A stretch of DNA of 25,000 nucleotides. It comes from Cristatella mucedo (taxonomy: Eukaryota; Bryozoa; Phylactolaemata; Cristatellidae). The stretch lies in assembly GCA_009760855.2 (NCBI GenBank), contig WPIO01000007.1, positions 5,277,501 through 5,302,500 of the forward strand, in the 5' to 3' direction. This document shows positions 8,575-19,199 of this stretch, in pieces (position 1 is the first letter of the stretch; each line of letters begins with the position of its first letter). Both the position numbers and the translations under genes were made by a program. The notes beneath the pieces were generated by a model that worked only from the letters and a program-made list of their open reading frames with translations, was not told the origin of the DNA and did no database searches.

Positions 8575-8895
8575 AATGTAATGTAATGTATCTCCTTCTG
8601 TAACTCCACAAAGTCATAAAGACCACGTGGGTGTTACGCAGGAGAGTTTTGTATAGCGCACTCACAGCCTAAGCGGCTTTCGGTACGCATTCGGTAGCCA
8701 ACAGACTTCGTCTCACCCAACAAAGAGAAAGTGGGAAGCATAGCAGAGTCAAGAGAGCAGTTGAGGTAGTGAGTAGCATGGAAGTAGCAGCTCAGGACCG
8801 CTGAAAAGTATGAGCCATAGTCGGCAGTAGGAGGGTAGTTGTCGTTGCGTAAGAAAGGAGATCGTACAGGACCTGACTCGAAATCTGCAAACTGA
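8575..8895 (-). mobile_element. Family A LINE, 3'-end fragment (copy A3)
   Basis: The complement of the family A terminus is clear. AATGTAATGTAATGTATCTC is the tail at the low-coordinate end. The CCACAAAGTCATAAAGACCA block, the GCGCACTCACAGCCTAAGCG block and GTGAGTAGCATGGAAGTAGC follow. Past about 8850 the match to copies A2 and A5 degrades and ends. The copy is 5'-truncated, with no catalytic RT motif left. Confidence 0.85.
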
Positions 8896-9094
8896 GACAG
8901 GTCGTGACTTACCCAGAAGATGGCAGATGTGAGCCTAAGATATAACCGAAAGGTGGTCATCATTTTGTAGAGGTCTATGTCGCTGATTACAGATGGTTAA
9001 CGCGACTGTTTAATTGATTGCGTGCTTCGAAGAGAACGGTAGCACGACTGAGCAGTGAATCAACGTGACTTCGACCACATGCTTTCGTTCAAGC

Positions 9095-9095
<1 letters not shown>
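8896..9095. other. No feature recognised
   Basis: This is a short interval between LINE copy A3 and the (TA)n tract. It has no recognisable motif beyond a weak continuation of family A in the first tens of bases. Confidence 0.4.

Positions 9096-9131
<36 letters not shown>
9096..9131. repeat. (TA)n microsatellite
   Basis: A nearly pure TA run adjoins the tail end of the minus-strand SINE copy that follows. It most likely grew from the SINE's AT-rich 3' tail. Confidence 0.9.
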
Positions 9132-9135
<4 letters not shown>

Positions 9136-9240
9136 TTTGTATAGCACCCTAAGAGAACTTAATCTCAATTCAAGCGCTTAACCATGCTACGGGGCTCGAG
9201 CCCACACCCTCGGCCTAACCTTGGTCGGAGCGAGAACTTT
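9128..9240 (-). mobile_element. tRNA-derived SINE (copy 2)
   Basis: On the minus strand this reads CTCCGACCAAGGTTAGGCCG, GGGCTCGAGCCCC (B box at 9191-9203) and AAGCGCTTGAATTGAGATTA, then AGTTCTCTTAGGGTGCTATA and an AT tail. The same blocks occur in the same order in SINE copy 1 at 3225-3330. The stem-loop is kept: AGCGC and GGTGCT pair with a G-U pair, and GAGA pairs with TCTC. The A-box end is degraded or truncated beyond about 9240. Confidence 0.75.
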
Positions 9241-10435
9241 CGCCTTTATCCTAAATCTCACTGACAACTTGCAATATCTTACGCACATGCTGTCGCGGGC
9301 GTTGCAAAAGCAGGATCAGTCAGTTCCTTGCACTTGGAAATCAAGCACCACAGCACCGTCGTCCAGGTGCTCGCGGACGGCTCGCTACGACTATCTGTCG
9401 ACAAAAGAGCAGATAAATCTGTCAGCATCGCGGGATCGAAGGTGCACGAATGCCAGCTACATCCGGTCCGATCGGCTTTGTCGAAATGAGCGCACGAATA
9501 GCATCAAAACCTTCGGGCGTGTCGACTAAATCTACAATAATGTATACAGACAGGAAGCGGGCAGAATTGGACTTCCGGCGAGGACAAGCATTCAGCGGAG
9601 ATGCTCCGCCGCCTGGCTGCTGCTAGGCGTCTGCCCCCTGTTCGAAAGCCTTCTCTCGGCATTCAATGTCGCCAGCTTCGCAGAGCTTGCGATCAAATTC
9701 TACACTTGGATCCACGCTCCACTAATTTGTGTGTTGTCGCAACGCGTTGCCGCACGACGCGGCAACGCGTTGGCAGGGAGCTGCAGCAGCTGGCTCCTCT
9801 GTGCCTGGCTGCTGCTGGCTTATCAGTCTCTAACCGTCGATGATCGGCAAAGATCGCTCGTGGGGCTGCGCCGCTGGCATCGCTCGGTCGGTGCACGCGC
9901 CCGAACCAGAGCTAGCGAGAGCCACGGCGGCTTTGTAGTCGTGCAGTCGATTGCAGCGAATTGCAGCAAACGAGCGCTGCAGTCGATCACGCGCGACGAC
10001 GCGAGCGCAATGGCGCGAAATTGTTTGGGTACACTTGAACAATAGTGAAGCTTAACGTGCAATCAAAACTAGAGCTTTTCGCGGCCGATTTTCTGCGGAT
10101 TTGCGGTTGATTCGGGAAGATTGCGGTGGATCGAGGCGGTGGCGAGCACCTTTGGAGCCCATTCGAAGCTTTAGAGCGCACGCGAGCGCAATGGCATGAC
10201 GTTTCGCGGGTGAATCGTAACGACCCACGCACTAAAATATTAACTCGACATTCTTGCTTCGCGCCCACCGATTTACGGCCTATTTTGGCGTAACTAAAGT
10301 GGATCGCTGCAATTCGTCGAGCCCCCGAAGCTCGCCGAAGCTAACGGTCACCACCGCTAGTAGCTCGGGTGCGTAGCAAGCCGCTGAAATTAGGTCACTC
10401 GATGAGTCCGTGCCCCTCATCCAGCTGTATTAGGC

Positions 10436-10437
<2 letters not shown>
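9241..10437. other. No supported gene; moderately GC-rich DNA with a perfect hairpin
   Basis: Several overlapping open frames of 70-104 codons occur on both strands between 9600 and 10270. Their Arg/Ala/Cys-rich translations look like chance frames in GC-rich DNA. A 14-bp perfect inverted repeat lies at 9740-9772. The 16-mer ACGCGAGCGCAATGGC occurs at 9999-10014 and again at 10180-10195. Confidence 0.5.
9740..9772. repeat. Perfect 14-bp inverted repeat with 5-bp loop
   Basis: CAACGCGTTGCCGC at 9740-9753 and its exact complement GCGGCAACGCGTTG at 9759-9772 flank ACGAC. Each arm also holds the self-complementary CAACGCGTTG. It could fold as a stem-loop in DNA or RNA. It is not part of any repeat family I can trace in this window. 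Confidence 0.9.

Positions 10438-10492
<55 letters not shown>
10438..10492. repeat. (GA)n microsatellite
   Basis: This is a pure GA dinucleotide run of about 27 units. Confidence 0.97.
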
Positions 10493-10495
<3 letters not shown>

Positions 10496-11468
10496 CAGAT
10501 GCAATTACTCGGCCGCCAAGCGCTTCCGGGCAAGCCTAAGGCACGGGGCCTTAATTGGCCGAGCGCTCCGCCGATGGCAGCCGGAGAGCGACACTCCGAG
10601 CGTCGCGGAATGGGAGGCTGTGGCCTCCCACGAGTGCGTCTGGCGAGTGCAAGAGCAGCTCTAAGTACCCGCAGCCGCCGCCGCCGTCGCTGCGCACTAG
10701 GCCGTAGTGATTTGTTCCAGCTGTCTCAGCCTCGCAGCGGGTGGCTGTTTTGTGGATCAGCAGGAAAGCTGCAGGCTTTCGGTCAGCTCTCCTTTCCAGC
10801 AAGCGAACCGAGTCGTTTTTCTTTTCTTTCGCTTAGCTCTCGGCTACCGCTCAGCCGTGCGCTGCACTTAGCAGCGCCTCGCTTTCAGGTAGGCGTAGGC
10901 CTGCGCGAGGTAAGAGTAATGTCGCTGGGTCAGCATTGGTTAGAGTAGCGCTCTTTCCCTAGAGAAGAGCAGGGCAGATTGGCAAGTCGGCCGCTGACGT
11001 CGCGCGGTGCCGGCGCCGCGCAGGGCTTCTCTCTCCGTGGTCGCCCTGGATCAGTCTTAAGGGAGCAGTCTCAAGGATCAGTCTTAAGGGAGCCGAAGCT
11101 AAAACTAAATTCCGCCCTTACCTAAATAGGGCTGAAGAAGCCGTGGCGCCGCGTTAGGTGGTGAGCGTATTTCGGTTGCTAGGCGTCCGCTAATCCTTTC
11201 TCGCTCACTGAAAGTCGTCCACGAGTCGTTCACTCTCAAAGCCGACTGCTGCCAAGAATTTCACAGCGAGCCTTTCCCATTCTCTCACAGTAAGTGGGCA
11301 AAAAATACTTCATTTGTATCCTTATTAATTAAAGCGAGAAAGTCCGTCCGTCTGTCACCCGTCAAGCACTTACTTCACGCGGTAAGATGACGCACTTACG
11401 TCACGTGGCTTACGTGCAGAACTGTGTATTTCTACTATGAATCAGCCTAGCAAGTCCACAGGCTCACA
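10493..11468. other. No supported gene; GC-rich left half
   Basis: A 149-codon open frame at 10499-10948 (+) has Arg/Ser/Leu-rich composition without any domain, and an 83-codon frame overlaps it on the opposite strand. I do not support either. A 27-bp-period duplication lies at 11048-11093. The region could include a 5' exon or promoter, but nothing proves it. Confidence 0.45.
11048..11093. repeat. Tandem duplication, period 27 bp
   Basis: The 19-mer GGATCAGTCTTAAGGGAGC occurs at 11048-11066 and again without mismatch at 11075-11093. The spacer is 8 bp. Confidence 0.9.
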
Positions 11469-11494
11469 AGTAGCACCCTAAGATAACTTAATAT
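11469..11494 (-). mobile_element. Remnant of SINE/LINE-type 3' tail
   Basis: AGTAGCACCCTAAGATAACT followed by TAAT resembles the outer half of the SINE copy 2 tail (TATAGCACCCTAAGAGAACT). It ends in the loop of the stem-loop where copy B5's (TAA)n tail begins, the same arrangement as at 6234-6263. The other half of the stem-loop was not found on the far side of B5/A2. Confidence 0.45.
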
Positions 11495-12144
11495 TAATAG
11501 TAATAATAATAATAATAAACATGATAAAGCGTCATCAGAGAACTCAATTTCTCTCTAGGCGCTTTACATTTGCCGTAAAGAAAACACGATTGAAAGGTGA
11601 GTGGCATCATGGTTGGTAAACAACAAGAATAACATGGCTAGGGGTGACATGCACAGGGTCAGCATGCAAGTGTGGTTAGTGGTAGCATGCAACAGTGTCA
11701 ACACGCATAAGCACATAACAGACGAATCGCAGGGACCCACTAAATGCTGTCATAAATAGGCGCGTTTTAAAGCTCGTTTTAAATGTGGTCGAGTTAGCGG
11801 ATCTTGTGACGGAAGTTGGGCGTGGGTTCCAGGCTTAGGGAGCATCCGAAATAAAGACACAGTTTCCAAAGGATTTGAGGTTTGTACGAGGTATAGGTAA
11901 AAAGTTAGATTCCGAAAAGCAGGTGGTACGATGCTTAGCCTGGTGGAGCAGTAGATCTGATAGTAGGCTGTAGGATATGATAGTAGGAGCTAAAGAATGA
12001 AGAGACCTAAAAGTGAGCGACAAATCCTTAAAGTCGATCCATTGCTTGACTGGTAGCCAGTGAATATCGGTGAGAAGGGGTGTGATGTGGCAACTGCGAC
12101 GCTCACGACAGACAAGACTGCAGCTGCATAGTTTGCACCGGCTG
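11495..12144 (-). mobile_element. Family B LINE, 3' part (copy B5), interrupted by family A
   Basis: This minus-strand copy has a (TAA)n tail at about 11501-11519, the terminal stem-loop at about 11530-11570, the 3' UTR, and the RT C-terminal region (DFKDLSLTFRSLHSLAPT; CRERRSCHITPLLTDIHWLP) up to 12144. It has an internal duplication near 11960-11990 around GATAGTAGG. It stops inside the segment encoding the Gln-Leu-Val region, where family A copy A2 begins. A 14-base continuation, GCGCCTGACTGCAC, appears on the other side at 13208-13221. Confidence 0.8.
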
Positions 12145-13207
12145 TAATGTAATGTAATGTAATGTATCTCCGTCAGAAACTCCACAAAGTCATAAAGACC
12201 ATGTGGGTGTTACGCAGGAGAGTTTTGTATAGCGCACTCACAGCCTAAGCGGCTTTCGGTACGCATTCGGTACCCAACAGACTTCGTCTCACGCAACAAA
12301 AAGAAAGTGGGAAGCATAGCAGAGTTAGGAGAGCAGATGAGGTAGTGAGTAGCATAGAAGTAGCAGCTCAGGACCGCTGAAAAAGATGTGCCACAGTCGG
12401 CAGTTGGAGAGTAGATGTCGTTGCGTAAGAATTGTGGAAGCGAGTTCCACAGTCTAGGACCTGCAGAGCTAAAGCTTTTGTCGCCAACTGTCTTTAAGCG
12501 GAGGAATGGGACAGCTAATTTATTGTCCACACAGGACCTGAGGGTGCGAACCGGCTGAAACTGATGCAGCAGTTCAGCTAGGTACGAAGGAGCGAAGCCG
12601 TGGCGGGCCTTGTGGGTCAACGTAAGAACTTTGCTCTGTATCCTTTGCTCAACCGGCAACCATCCTAGGTCTTTCAGCAAAGGTGACACGTGCTCAAACC
12701 GCTGGGACTTGAAGACCAGCCTTGCAGCCATATTCATAGTCCGCTGTAGTGGCATAATAGCTTTCTTTGGCAGCCCAGCCAAAAGGGAATTACAATAATC
12801 AAGCCGAGACAGAACTAAAGAGCTAGTTAAATTGTTTACAAGCCACTGTGGGAGACAGCTTCTAATCTTGGATAGGGATCGGATGTGATGGCTAGCTGTA
12901 GAGGCAGTCTTCTGAATGAAGCTTTTGAAATTGAGGCAGCTGTCGAACACGACACCTAGATTACGAGCACGTGGTGAAGGTCGCACAATGGCATCACCTA
13001 TTAGAACAGCAAAGCATTTTAATCCAGCCACACGCTTAGGGTGTCCTATGAGAAGCAGTTCGGTTTTATCGTCATTTAATTTCAGGAAGTTTTCCGACAT
13101 CCAGGATCGAATATCGGCAAGGCAAGCATTCAGTTTCTCAGTTGCTGCAGCAGATTCCGACGGTTTAAATGACAAATACAACTGAATATCGTCAGCATAG
13201 AAGTGAT
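12145..13207 (-). mobile_element. Family A LINE, young 5'-truncated copy (A2)
   Basis: The (TAATG)n tail lies at 12145-12170, followed by the 3' UTR and a long RT C-terminal frame, ending 5' at the YADD box near 13190-13207. It is almost identical to copy A5 at 20101-21157. The antisense frame of 89 codons is unchanged between the two loci, and the RT translations differ at only a few residues. It lies within family B copy B5. No long target-site duplication is seen. Confidence 0.9.
12210..13206 (-). pseudogene. RT C-terminal open frame of family A LINE (truncated)
   Basis: This open frame starts upstream at HFYADDIQLYLSFKPSES, so the catalytic Asp pair of the RT is present, and runs 330 codons to a stop at 12210. 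Recognisable CR1/L2-type landmarks are LNDDKTELLLIGHPKR, RNLGVVFDSCLNF, SRLDYCNSLLAGLP, LGWLPVEQRIQSKVL and GPRLWNSLPQFLRNDI. The endonuclease and the fingers and palm upstream of YADD are absent, so it cannot be an active polymerase. The frame itself has no stop or frameshift, which points to recent insertion. Confidence 0.85.
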
Positions 13208-13221
13208 GCGCCTGACTGCAC

Positions 13222-15039
13222 GTTTGTTGATAATTTCAAGAAATTTAGCTACGTGTCTCCTTCTCTGGAGGAGCTTTTACCTCTGCCGGTTAATCAAAGG
13301 ACACAGCAAAAATTTTTATTTTGACCCGCAAGCCGTGGCTTGGCTTATAAGTATCTTGGATTCGGTTTTGGCGATCTTGCGATTGGCTTGCCTCGCTGTT
13401 ATTCGTGATCAATGTCTGCGAAGTGCGTTAAAGTCAATGTCAACAAGATGAATAAGTTCTCATTCGGAAGCTCAGAAAATGCATAGTATAAGAAAAATTG
13501 ACAGCGGTAATTGAAGCCTTTGTAAAAATAAATCGTTGGATGGTAAGACTTAGGGTCAGATCATGACAAGCGTACCTGCTAGAAAATCCTTGATATTAGT
13601 GCGTTAGCTCGCAAAGGGCCTCATCGGAAGCGTCGTTCAAATTACAGAGCTCTCCTGGTAGCTGCAGCTGAATCCTGCTAGAATGGTGTACCTTAGCTCT
13701 TTTAACTCTGAGGAATAGTATTCAGCTGCTGCAGCTAGATATATCATCAAAAGATTCCAGTACTGTCTGACGGCCGCCCTGTTCGGTACTTCTAAGGCAG
13801 CTGAAACATTTTCCAAGTTTGCTGTAAAGATTGTGGTGTTCCAATTAATCTACCTTACTCGTACGGTCGGTGGCAATTCTACCTGGGCTTTTTTTTAAAA
13901 AAGATTTAGAGATAACAACAGCAGAGACTGACCTTCAGTTTTTGCCTGTCGCTAGGTAGCATCTGGTTTTACCATCGCTGCATTCTAAGGAGGTTGAAAA
14001 CTTTGGGCGGCTAGTGTCGGAAGGCGATGAAATTTGCCTTTCTGTTACCTTTTAGTACTATATTTTAACAGTTTTTGAAAAGAAATTATTTCAATTTCCT
14101 CAATCAATAGATGGCGGTCCTGTAAATAGATTTTTTCATGCCGCATCATCTGGCGCTTATGGCCGCTAGGCTGGTCAGTAAATCAAAGAAACTCAGACGT
14201 CTGCTGTCTGTCTCCTTTGCTAAACGAGCTTCGACGGGTCTCCGTTAATCAGCGATAATTAAGAGAATAATATAGATAAACAATAATAAATATTATAATA
14301 AAAATACAGAGAATAATTCTCATTCTGATCCACAAGGCTCACATTGACTCGGCTTCTTCATACTTAGACGAGCCCCGCTTTACAAAGTTCGGCCTGTTCG
14401 TGCCCTTTGCCCTTTGGGTGCACAAATAACTTTCCTGCGCCGCTTCTTTCGCCTAAAAATTATTAGAAAAAAGCTTTTGATGAGAGGTTGTAGACAGCGG
14501 TACTTACTTCCACAATTCGTTCGCGAAACGACGTGACCTCCTGCTACCGAGTGTGGTACATGCTCTACAGCCAGCCTTCGCCTGCTTCTTCTATGCCTCC
14601 TTACTTCGTCGACTGCTACGCTACTCATGACTCTGCCTGACCCGCATCTCATCTTCCCTTTACAACGTGAGGTGGCTTTTGCTGTAGACCGCATGCGCAC
14701 GAGCAGTCGCTTATCCGTTAAGTGCGATGTGCAAAGATCTCTAGCGCATTGCGCCCTTAGTCATTGTGACTTTGCCGAGTAACAGATGGATACGTACATA
14801 GATTGGAGGTTTCAGACTACTAGAATCTACGACCGACGCAGCTGCGTCCGATTTGACGATCTCTCTGCGGCCCTTAAAAAAAGTACCGCCCTCCTAGTTT
14901 TTGCCACTTCCTACTGCCTGGATGGTCAAAGCAGCACAAAATCAAACGATTGCCTGTCCGCGACCTGTCAGGATGCATGCTGCATGCTGACATGTCGCCG
15001 CATTTCTTGCAGTGCCGACTATTAACGCACGCACTGCGT
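13222..15039. other. No supported gene; AT-rich unique DNA
   Basis: Open frames are short. The two longest (14380-14700 minus and 14786-15025 plus) show no motif. The sequence around 14240-14320 is very AT-rich, with ATAATAAATATTATAATAAA-like runs. The first 14 bases at 13208-13221 may still belong to LINE copy B5. I see no other mobile element. Confidence 0.5.
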
Positions 15040-15094
15040 TTATTTCCTGGCTAGGTCAGTTCTTTTCACGGTTTATACTCTCCCTCTTGCTGAT

Positions 15095-16038
15095 GTGATT
15101 GCCAAGCACAATCTAGGCTTTCACTTCTATGCGGATGACACTCAGTTGTACCTTTGCTTTGATCCCTCCCAGCCCTCCGGCTTGTCGAATTCTCTCAACT
15201 CTCTTAGTGCATATATTGATGACATCCACACATTTGTGGCAGCACATTTTATAAAACTAAACGACGATAAAACTAACTTACTAGTTATGGGCAGACCCAG
15301 TGTGATTCAGAGATTGGAAAGGCTGGCCCTCAAAATGGGCTCTGCCAGCATATCTCCAGTTGAATCAGCTCGAAATCTAGGTGTCGTATTCCAAAGCGAC
15401 CTCTCGTTAGACGACCATATCAGCTCCACAGTCAAATCTGCGTATTTTCAGCTTCATAACATTGCTAAAATCCGGGATTGTTTAGATAAGTATACCACGT
15501 CCAAGTTGGTCCATGCATTCGTGACAACTCACTGCTTACTGGCCTACCAGCATGTGCGATCAGGCGATTGCAGCTGGTGCAAGACTCTGCAGCTAGGCTT
15601 GTCTGTCGTGAGCGTCGCAGCTGCCACATTACACCACTTCTCGCCGACCTGCACTGGCTACCAGTCAAGCAACGGATTGACTTCAAGGTTTTGTCGCTCA
15701 CTTTTAGGTCACTTCATTCTTTGGCTCCAGCCTATCTCTCTGACATACTACCCCATCAGGCCAAGCATCGTACCACCCGCTTTTCGGAATCCAACAGTCT
15801 ACAAATACCTCGTACAAACCTTAAATCCTTTGGAGACTGTGCATTTAGTTCGTATGCTCCCAAAGCCTGGACCTCCCTCCCGACCTACGTCAGAACATCC
15901 CCTGACTTGACCACATTTAAAAGGAACTTAAAACACACCTATTTAGGACAGCATTTAGTGGGTCCCTGGGATTCGTCCTTGATGTGCTTATGCGTGCTGA
16001 CATTGTGCATGCTGCCACTAACCACATTTGCATGCTGA
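15095..16038 (+). pseudogene. Frameshifted RT fragment of family B LINE
   Basis: The first frame (15095 to about 15540) contains [20 protein letters not shown] with both catalytic Asp residues, then the palm/thumb segment. Around 15540-15580 the homologous reading moves to a second frame (15568-16038), beginning QLVQDSAARLVCRERRSC. The original frame runs on to 15910 without homology. The break, plus the absence of everything upstream of motif C, makes it a pseudogene. The closest type is CR1/L2-like non-LTR RT. Confidence 0.85.
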
Positions 16039-16135
16039 CCCTGTGCATGTCACCCCTAACCATATTATTCATTGTGATTGTTTTTCAAGCATGATTTTAC
16101 TTACCATTCAATTGCATTTCACTTTGCAGCAAATG

Positions 16136-16177
16136 TAAAGCGCCTAGAAAGAGATTAAGTTCTCTGAGGGCGCTTTA
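16136..16177 (+). other. Terminal stem-loop of family B LINE (putative RT recognition structure)
   Basis: The outer stem TAAAGCGCC (16136-16144) pairs perfectly with GGCGCTTTA (16169-16177). The inner stem AGAGA (16150-16154) pairs with TCTCT (16161-16165) around the loop TTAAGT. The internal loop is asymmetric (TAGAA opposite GAG). The same fold is found in copies B1, B2, B5, the two SINEs and the solo tails. In the eel UnaL2/UnaSINE1 pair a 3' stem-loop is recognised by the LINE RT; the same role here is inferred. Confidence 0.7.
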
Positions 16178-16184
16178 TCAAGTG

Positions 16185-16215
<31 letters not shown>

Positions 16216-16216
16216 T

Positions 16217-16741
16217 TTACCCACGGCTGCATCGGGACTCTATTACAAGAACCGAAGTACCTTGTTCGACGCGCCAGCTAGCGAGCGGTTCTTCGTGGCG
16301 GACGGCGAAGCTAGAAGCTGCGAGCCGCACGCCCGCCGTTGACTATCCAGCAATCGACCGGAAACGCAGCAAATGAGGAGCGCACGACTAGCCTCGGCAG
16401 GCAAGAAACGCGATCCGGGGCCGCTCGTCGCCGGCGAAGGGAATTGTGCTTTTTGGCGTCACGATGGCGAACGCTCGCCCAACCGTGGTCTGTCCTCGTT
16501 TGTATTTCAGCCGCCAGACAGTTTATCCGCGCTGTTAACGTGTACTTAGCGTTGCGTACCTGCGCTCGTTCGACGCTACTGCTGCCATTGGCTAGCCGTG
16601 CTTCGCAGTTCAGCCCCCCGGCGTTGATCGCACGGTACCGCGAGTTCCAGCGCTCGTACTTTACGCTGTTCTTGTGCGAACGACTAAATCCAGAACCGTC
16701 CCGCGCGTCCTTCGCATCAGTACATCGCTGCCATAGCGTTG
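16217..16741. other. No supported gene
   Basis: The sequence is GC-moderate, with long open frames on both strands. Those frames owe their length to the adjoining GA repeat and carry no domain in their non-repeat part. No mobile element is recognised. Confidence 0.5.
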
Positions 16742-17003
<262 letters not shown>

Positions 17004-17507
17004 TACGTTTGGATCCTGATCCTGTATTGCTGCTCGCAACGACCAGTCGCCATTAGAGACCAGATCATGCGCAGCAAAATGAGAAAACCTAAACTAGCCG
17101 AGCGCCAAGCTAGAATTTGCCGCAGACACTTTGCCTCGCATTTCAGCAACAGAGTTTTTGGACACGCGCCAGGAAAGGAGCTGTCGAAGCGTATTCCCCA
17201 GGTACGCTATGCGTCAGCGCGTCCGTCACCGCGCACTGTGATTGACTGTGCGTGTGAGCCCAACTTGAGCCCAGGAGTTCCGATGCTTGTGCTTGAGCGC
17301 CTTCGCGCGGCTGCGGCTGGGTGGTCGAGCCGACGTCTCGACGAACGCCACACCTCGCGCTGAACCGATCTGGTTCAACGGAAGCTCCGCGAGCCGGCGA
17401 GCCACCGGCCGATGCTGAGCGCGCAGCAGTCGCGCAGTCGGAGATGCCGGAAATCGGACGGTCGTATACGGGTGGTAAATCCTCTTGACCCGAGTAGTCG
17501 GAAGTCA
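17004..17507. other. No supported gene
   Basis: Overlapping frames of about 98 and 121 codons on opposite strands carry no motif. Nothing else was recognised. Confidence 0.5.
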
Positions 17508-17600
17508 ATGCTGACCGCTCCCGCGACCTGACGTCACACTTGAAGCGCCGGATAGAGATTCAGCTCCCTAAGGACGCTGTGCAAAGTAAATGTATATTTC
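17508..17600 (+). mobile_element. Solo SINE/LINE 3' tail
   Basis: TGAAGCGCCGGATAGAGATT followed by CAGCTCCCTAAGGACGCTGT matches the SINE version of the terminal stem-loop (GAAGCGCCTGAATAGAGATT in copy 1), with AGCG/CGCT and AGAG pairing partly kept. No convincing B box is found just upstream, so it is either a very short insertion or a decayed SINE. The AT-rich sequence after it leads into the CT repeat. Confidence 0.55.
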
Positions 17601-17643
17601 ATCTTCTTCAAATATAAATAAAAATATATATTCTTTTTCAAGA

Positions 17644-18424
<781 letters not shown>

Positions 18425-18982
18425 GGATACGCATGATTGTTAAGGATGCTTTTGACATGCTAGCCTTGACCGAGACCTGGCTGAAAAGAGTAACTGCCCG
18501 ACGGTAACCTACGCCATCCCCATAGGCTGGTCCTTTTTCCAAACCCTGAGGGCAATTAAAAATGACGGCAGAGCTATGCTCACTAATTCCTCGCTGAATT
18601 TGAAGCAGCTTGCAGCTTCCCTCGAAGCATTCCTTCGATGTATTGTCCCTCAAACCGGCAGCCGTCATCATTGTGGCGGTCATCGATGGCTCCTTGGCAA
18701 AAAAATTATTTACAGATTTTCTGAGTTCGTGTCGATTCCGTGTTCAAATAATCATCGTCCCATTCTCGTTCTGGATGATTTTAAAATGCCTTTCGATTTC
18801 CCAGCTGATCAATGTGTGCTGAGTTTTGGTCATTGGCTGGTTTATTTTCTCTTATGGCTCACGTACATGGCCCCACTCAGGGTCACACTCTAGATTAGCT
18901 CAAAGGCAATGCTCTCCTGCTCAATTGTGTGCTTTTAACTCACAGTATTGCCAAAATTCTGCACATCTGATCACATGCAGAT

Positions 18983-18984
<2 letters not shown>
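18425..18984 (+). pseudogene. LINE AP-endonuclease domain relic
   Basis: Translated across frameshifts, this gives the signature order of a non-LTR retrotransposon APE endonuclease. DMLALTETWL near 18455-18485 holds the Glu of the active site. PTVTYAIPIGWSFFQTLR follows in another frame. SKHSFDVLSLKPAAVIIVAV and FTDFLSS come next, then DDFKMPFDFPADQC at the place of the GDFN motif, and finally GHTLD and CTSDHMQIT with the terminal SDH (TCTGATCAC at 18966-18974). At least three frame changes and the altered GDFN show it is dead. Endonuclease is the upstream half of CR1/L2-type ORF2. It could belong to family B, given the B-like RT piece at 19200-19450. Confidence 0.75.

Positions 18985-19045
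<61 letters not shown>
18985..19045. repeat. (CT)n microsatellite
   Basis: A pure CT run of about 30 units directly follows the SDH motif of the LINE endonuclease relic. Confidence 0.97.
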
Positions 19046-19049
<4 letters not shown>

Positions 19050-19199
19050 ACTCGGCAGTATGTCTTTTCCTGCGGATCAACATTTCTTTGCGAATCGTGA
19101 CACCTAAAGAAATGTGACATTAAAGCTGCTAGCAAAGATATTTAAGATACCTCACAAACTTGGAAAGTAGTCGGCAACTCAATGGGTAATTTCAGAGAG

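Larger units (their letters stand above)
15040..16216 (+). mobile_element. Family B LINE, best-preserved 3' half (copy B6)
   Basis: The copy starts in the RT palm just before [18 protein letters not shown] and the YADD box at about 15124-15145. It then carries LNDDKTNLLVMGRP, SARNLGVVFQSDLSLDDHIS and VKSAYFQLHNIAKIRDCL, followed by a frameshift near 15540-15580. The rest reads in another frame as CRERRSCHITPLLADLHWLP through TTFKRNLK. The 3' UTR follows, then the terminal stem-loop at 16136-16177 and an (ATT)n tail at 16186-16215. Endonuclease and RT N-terminus are missing. This copy serves as the reference for all other family B fragments in the window. Confidence 0.9.

Noticed and set aside
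10499-10948. 149-codon plus-strand frame after the GA repeat
   Set aside because: Arg/Ser/Leu-rich with an overlapping antisense frame and no domain; I cannot distinguish it from chance in GC-rich DNA.
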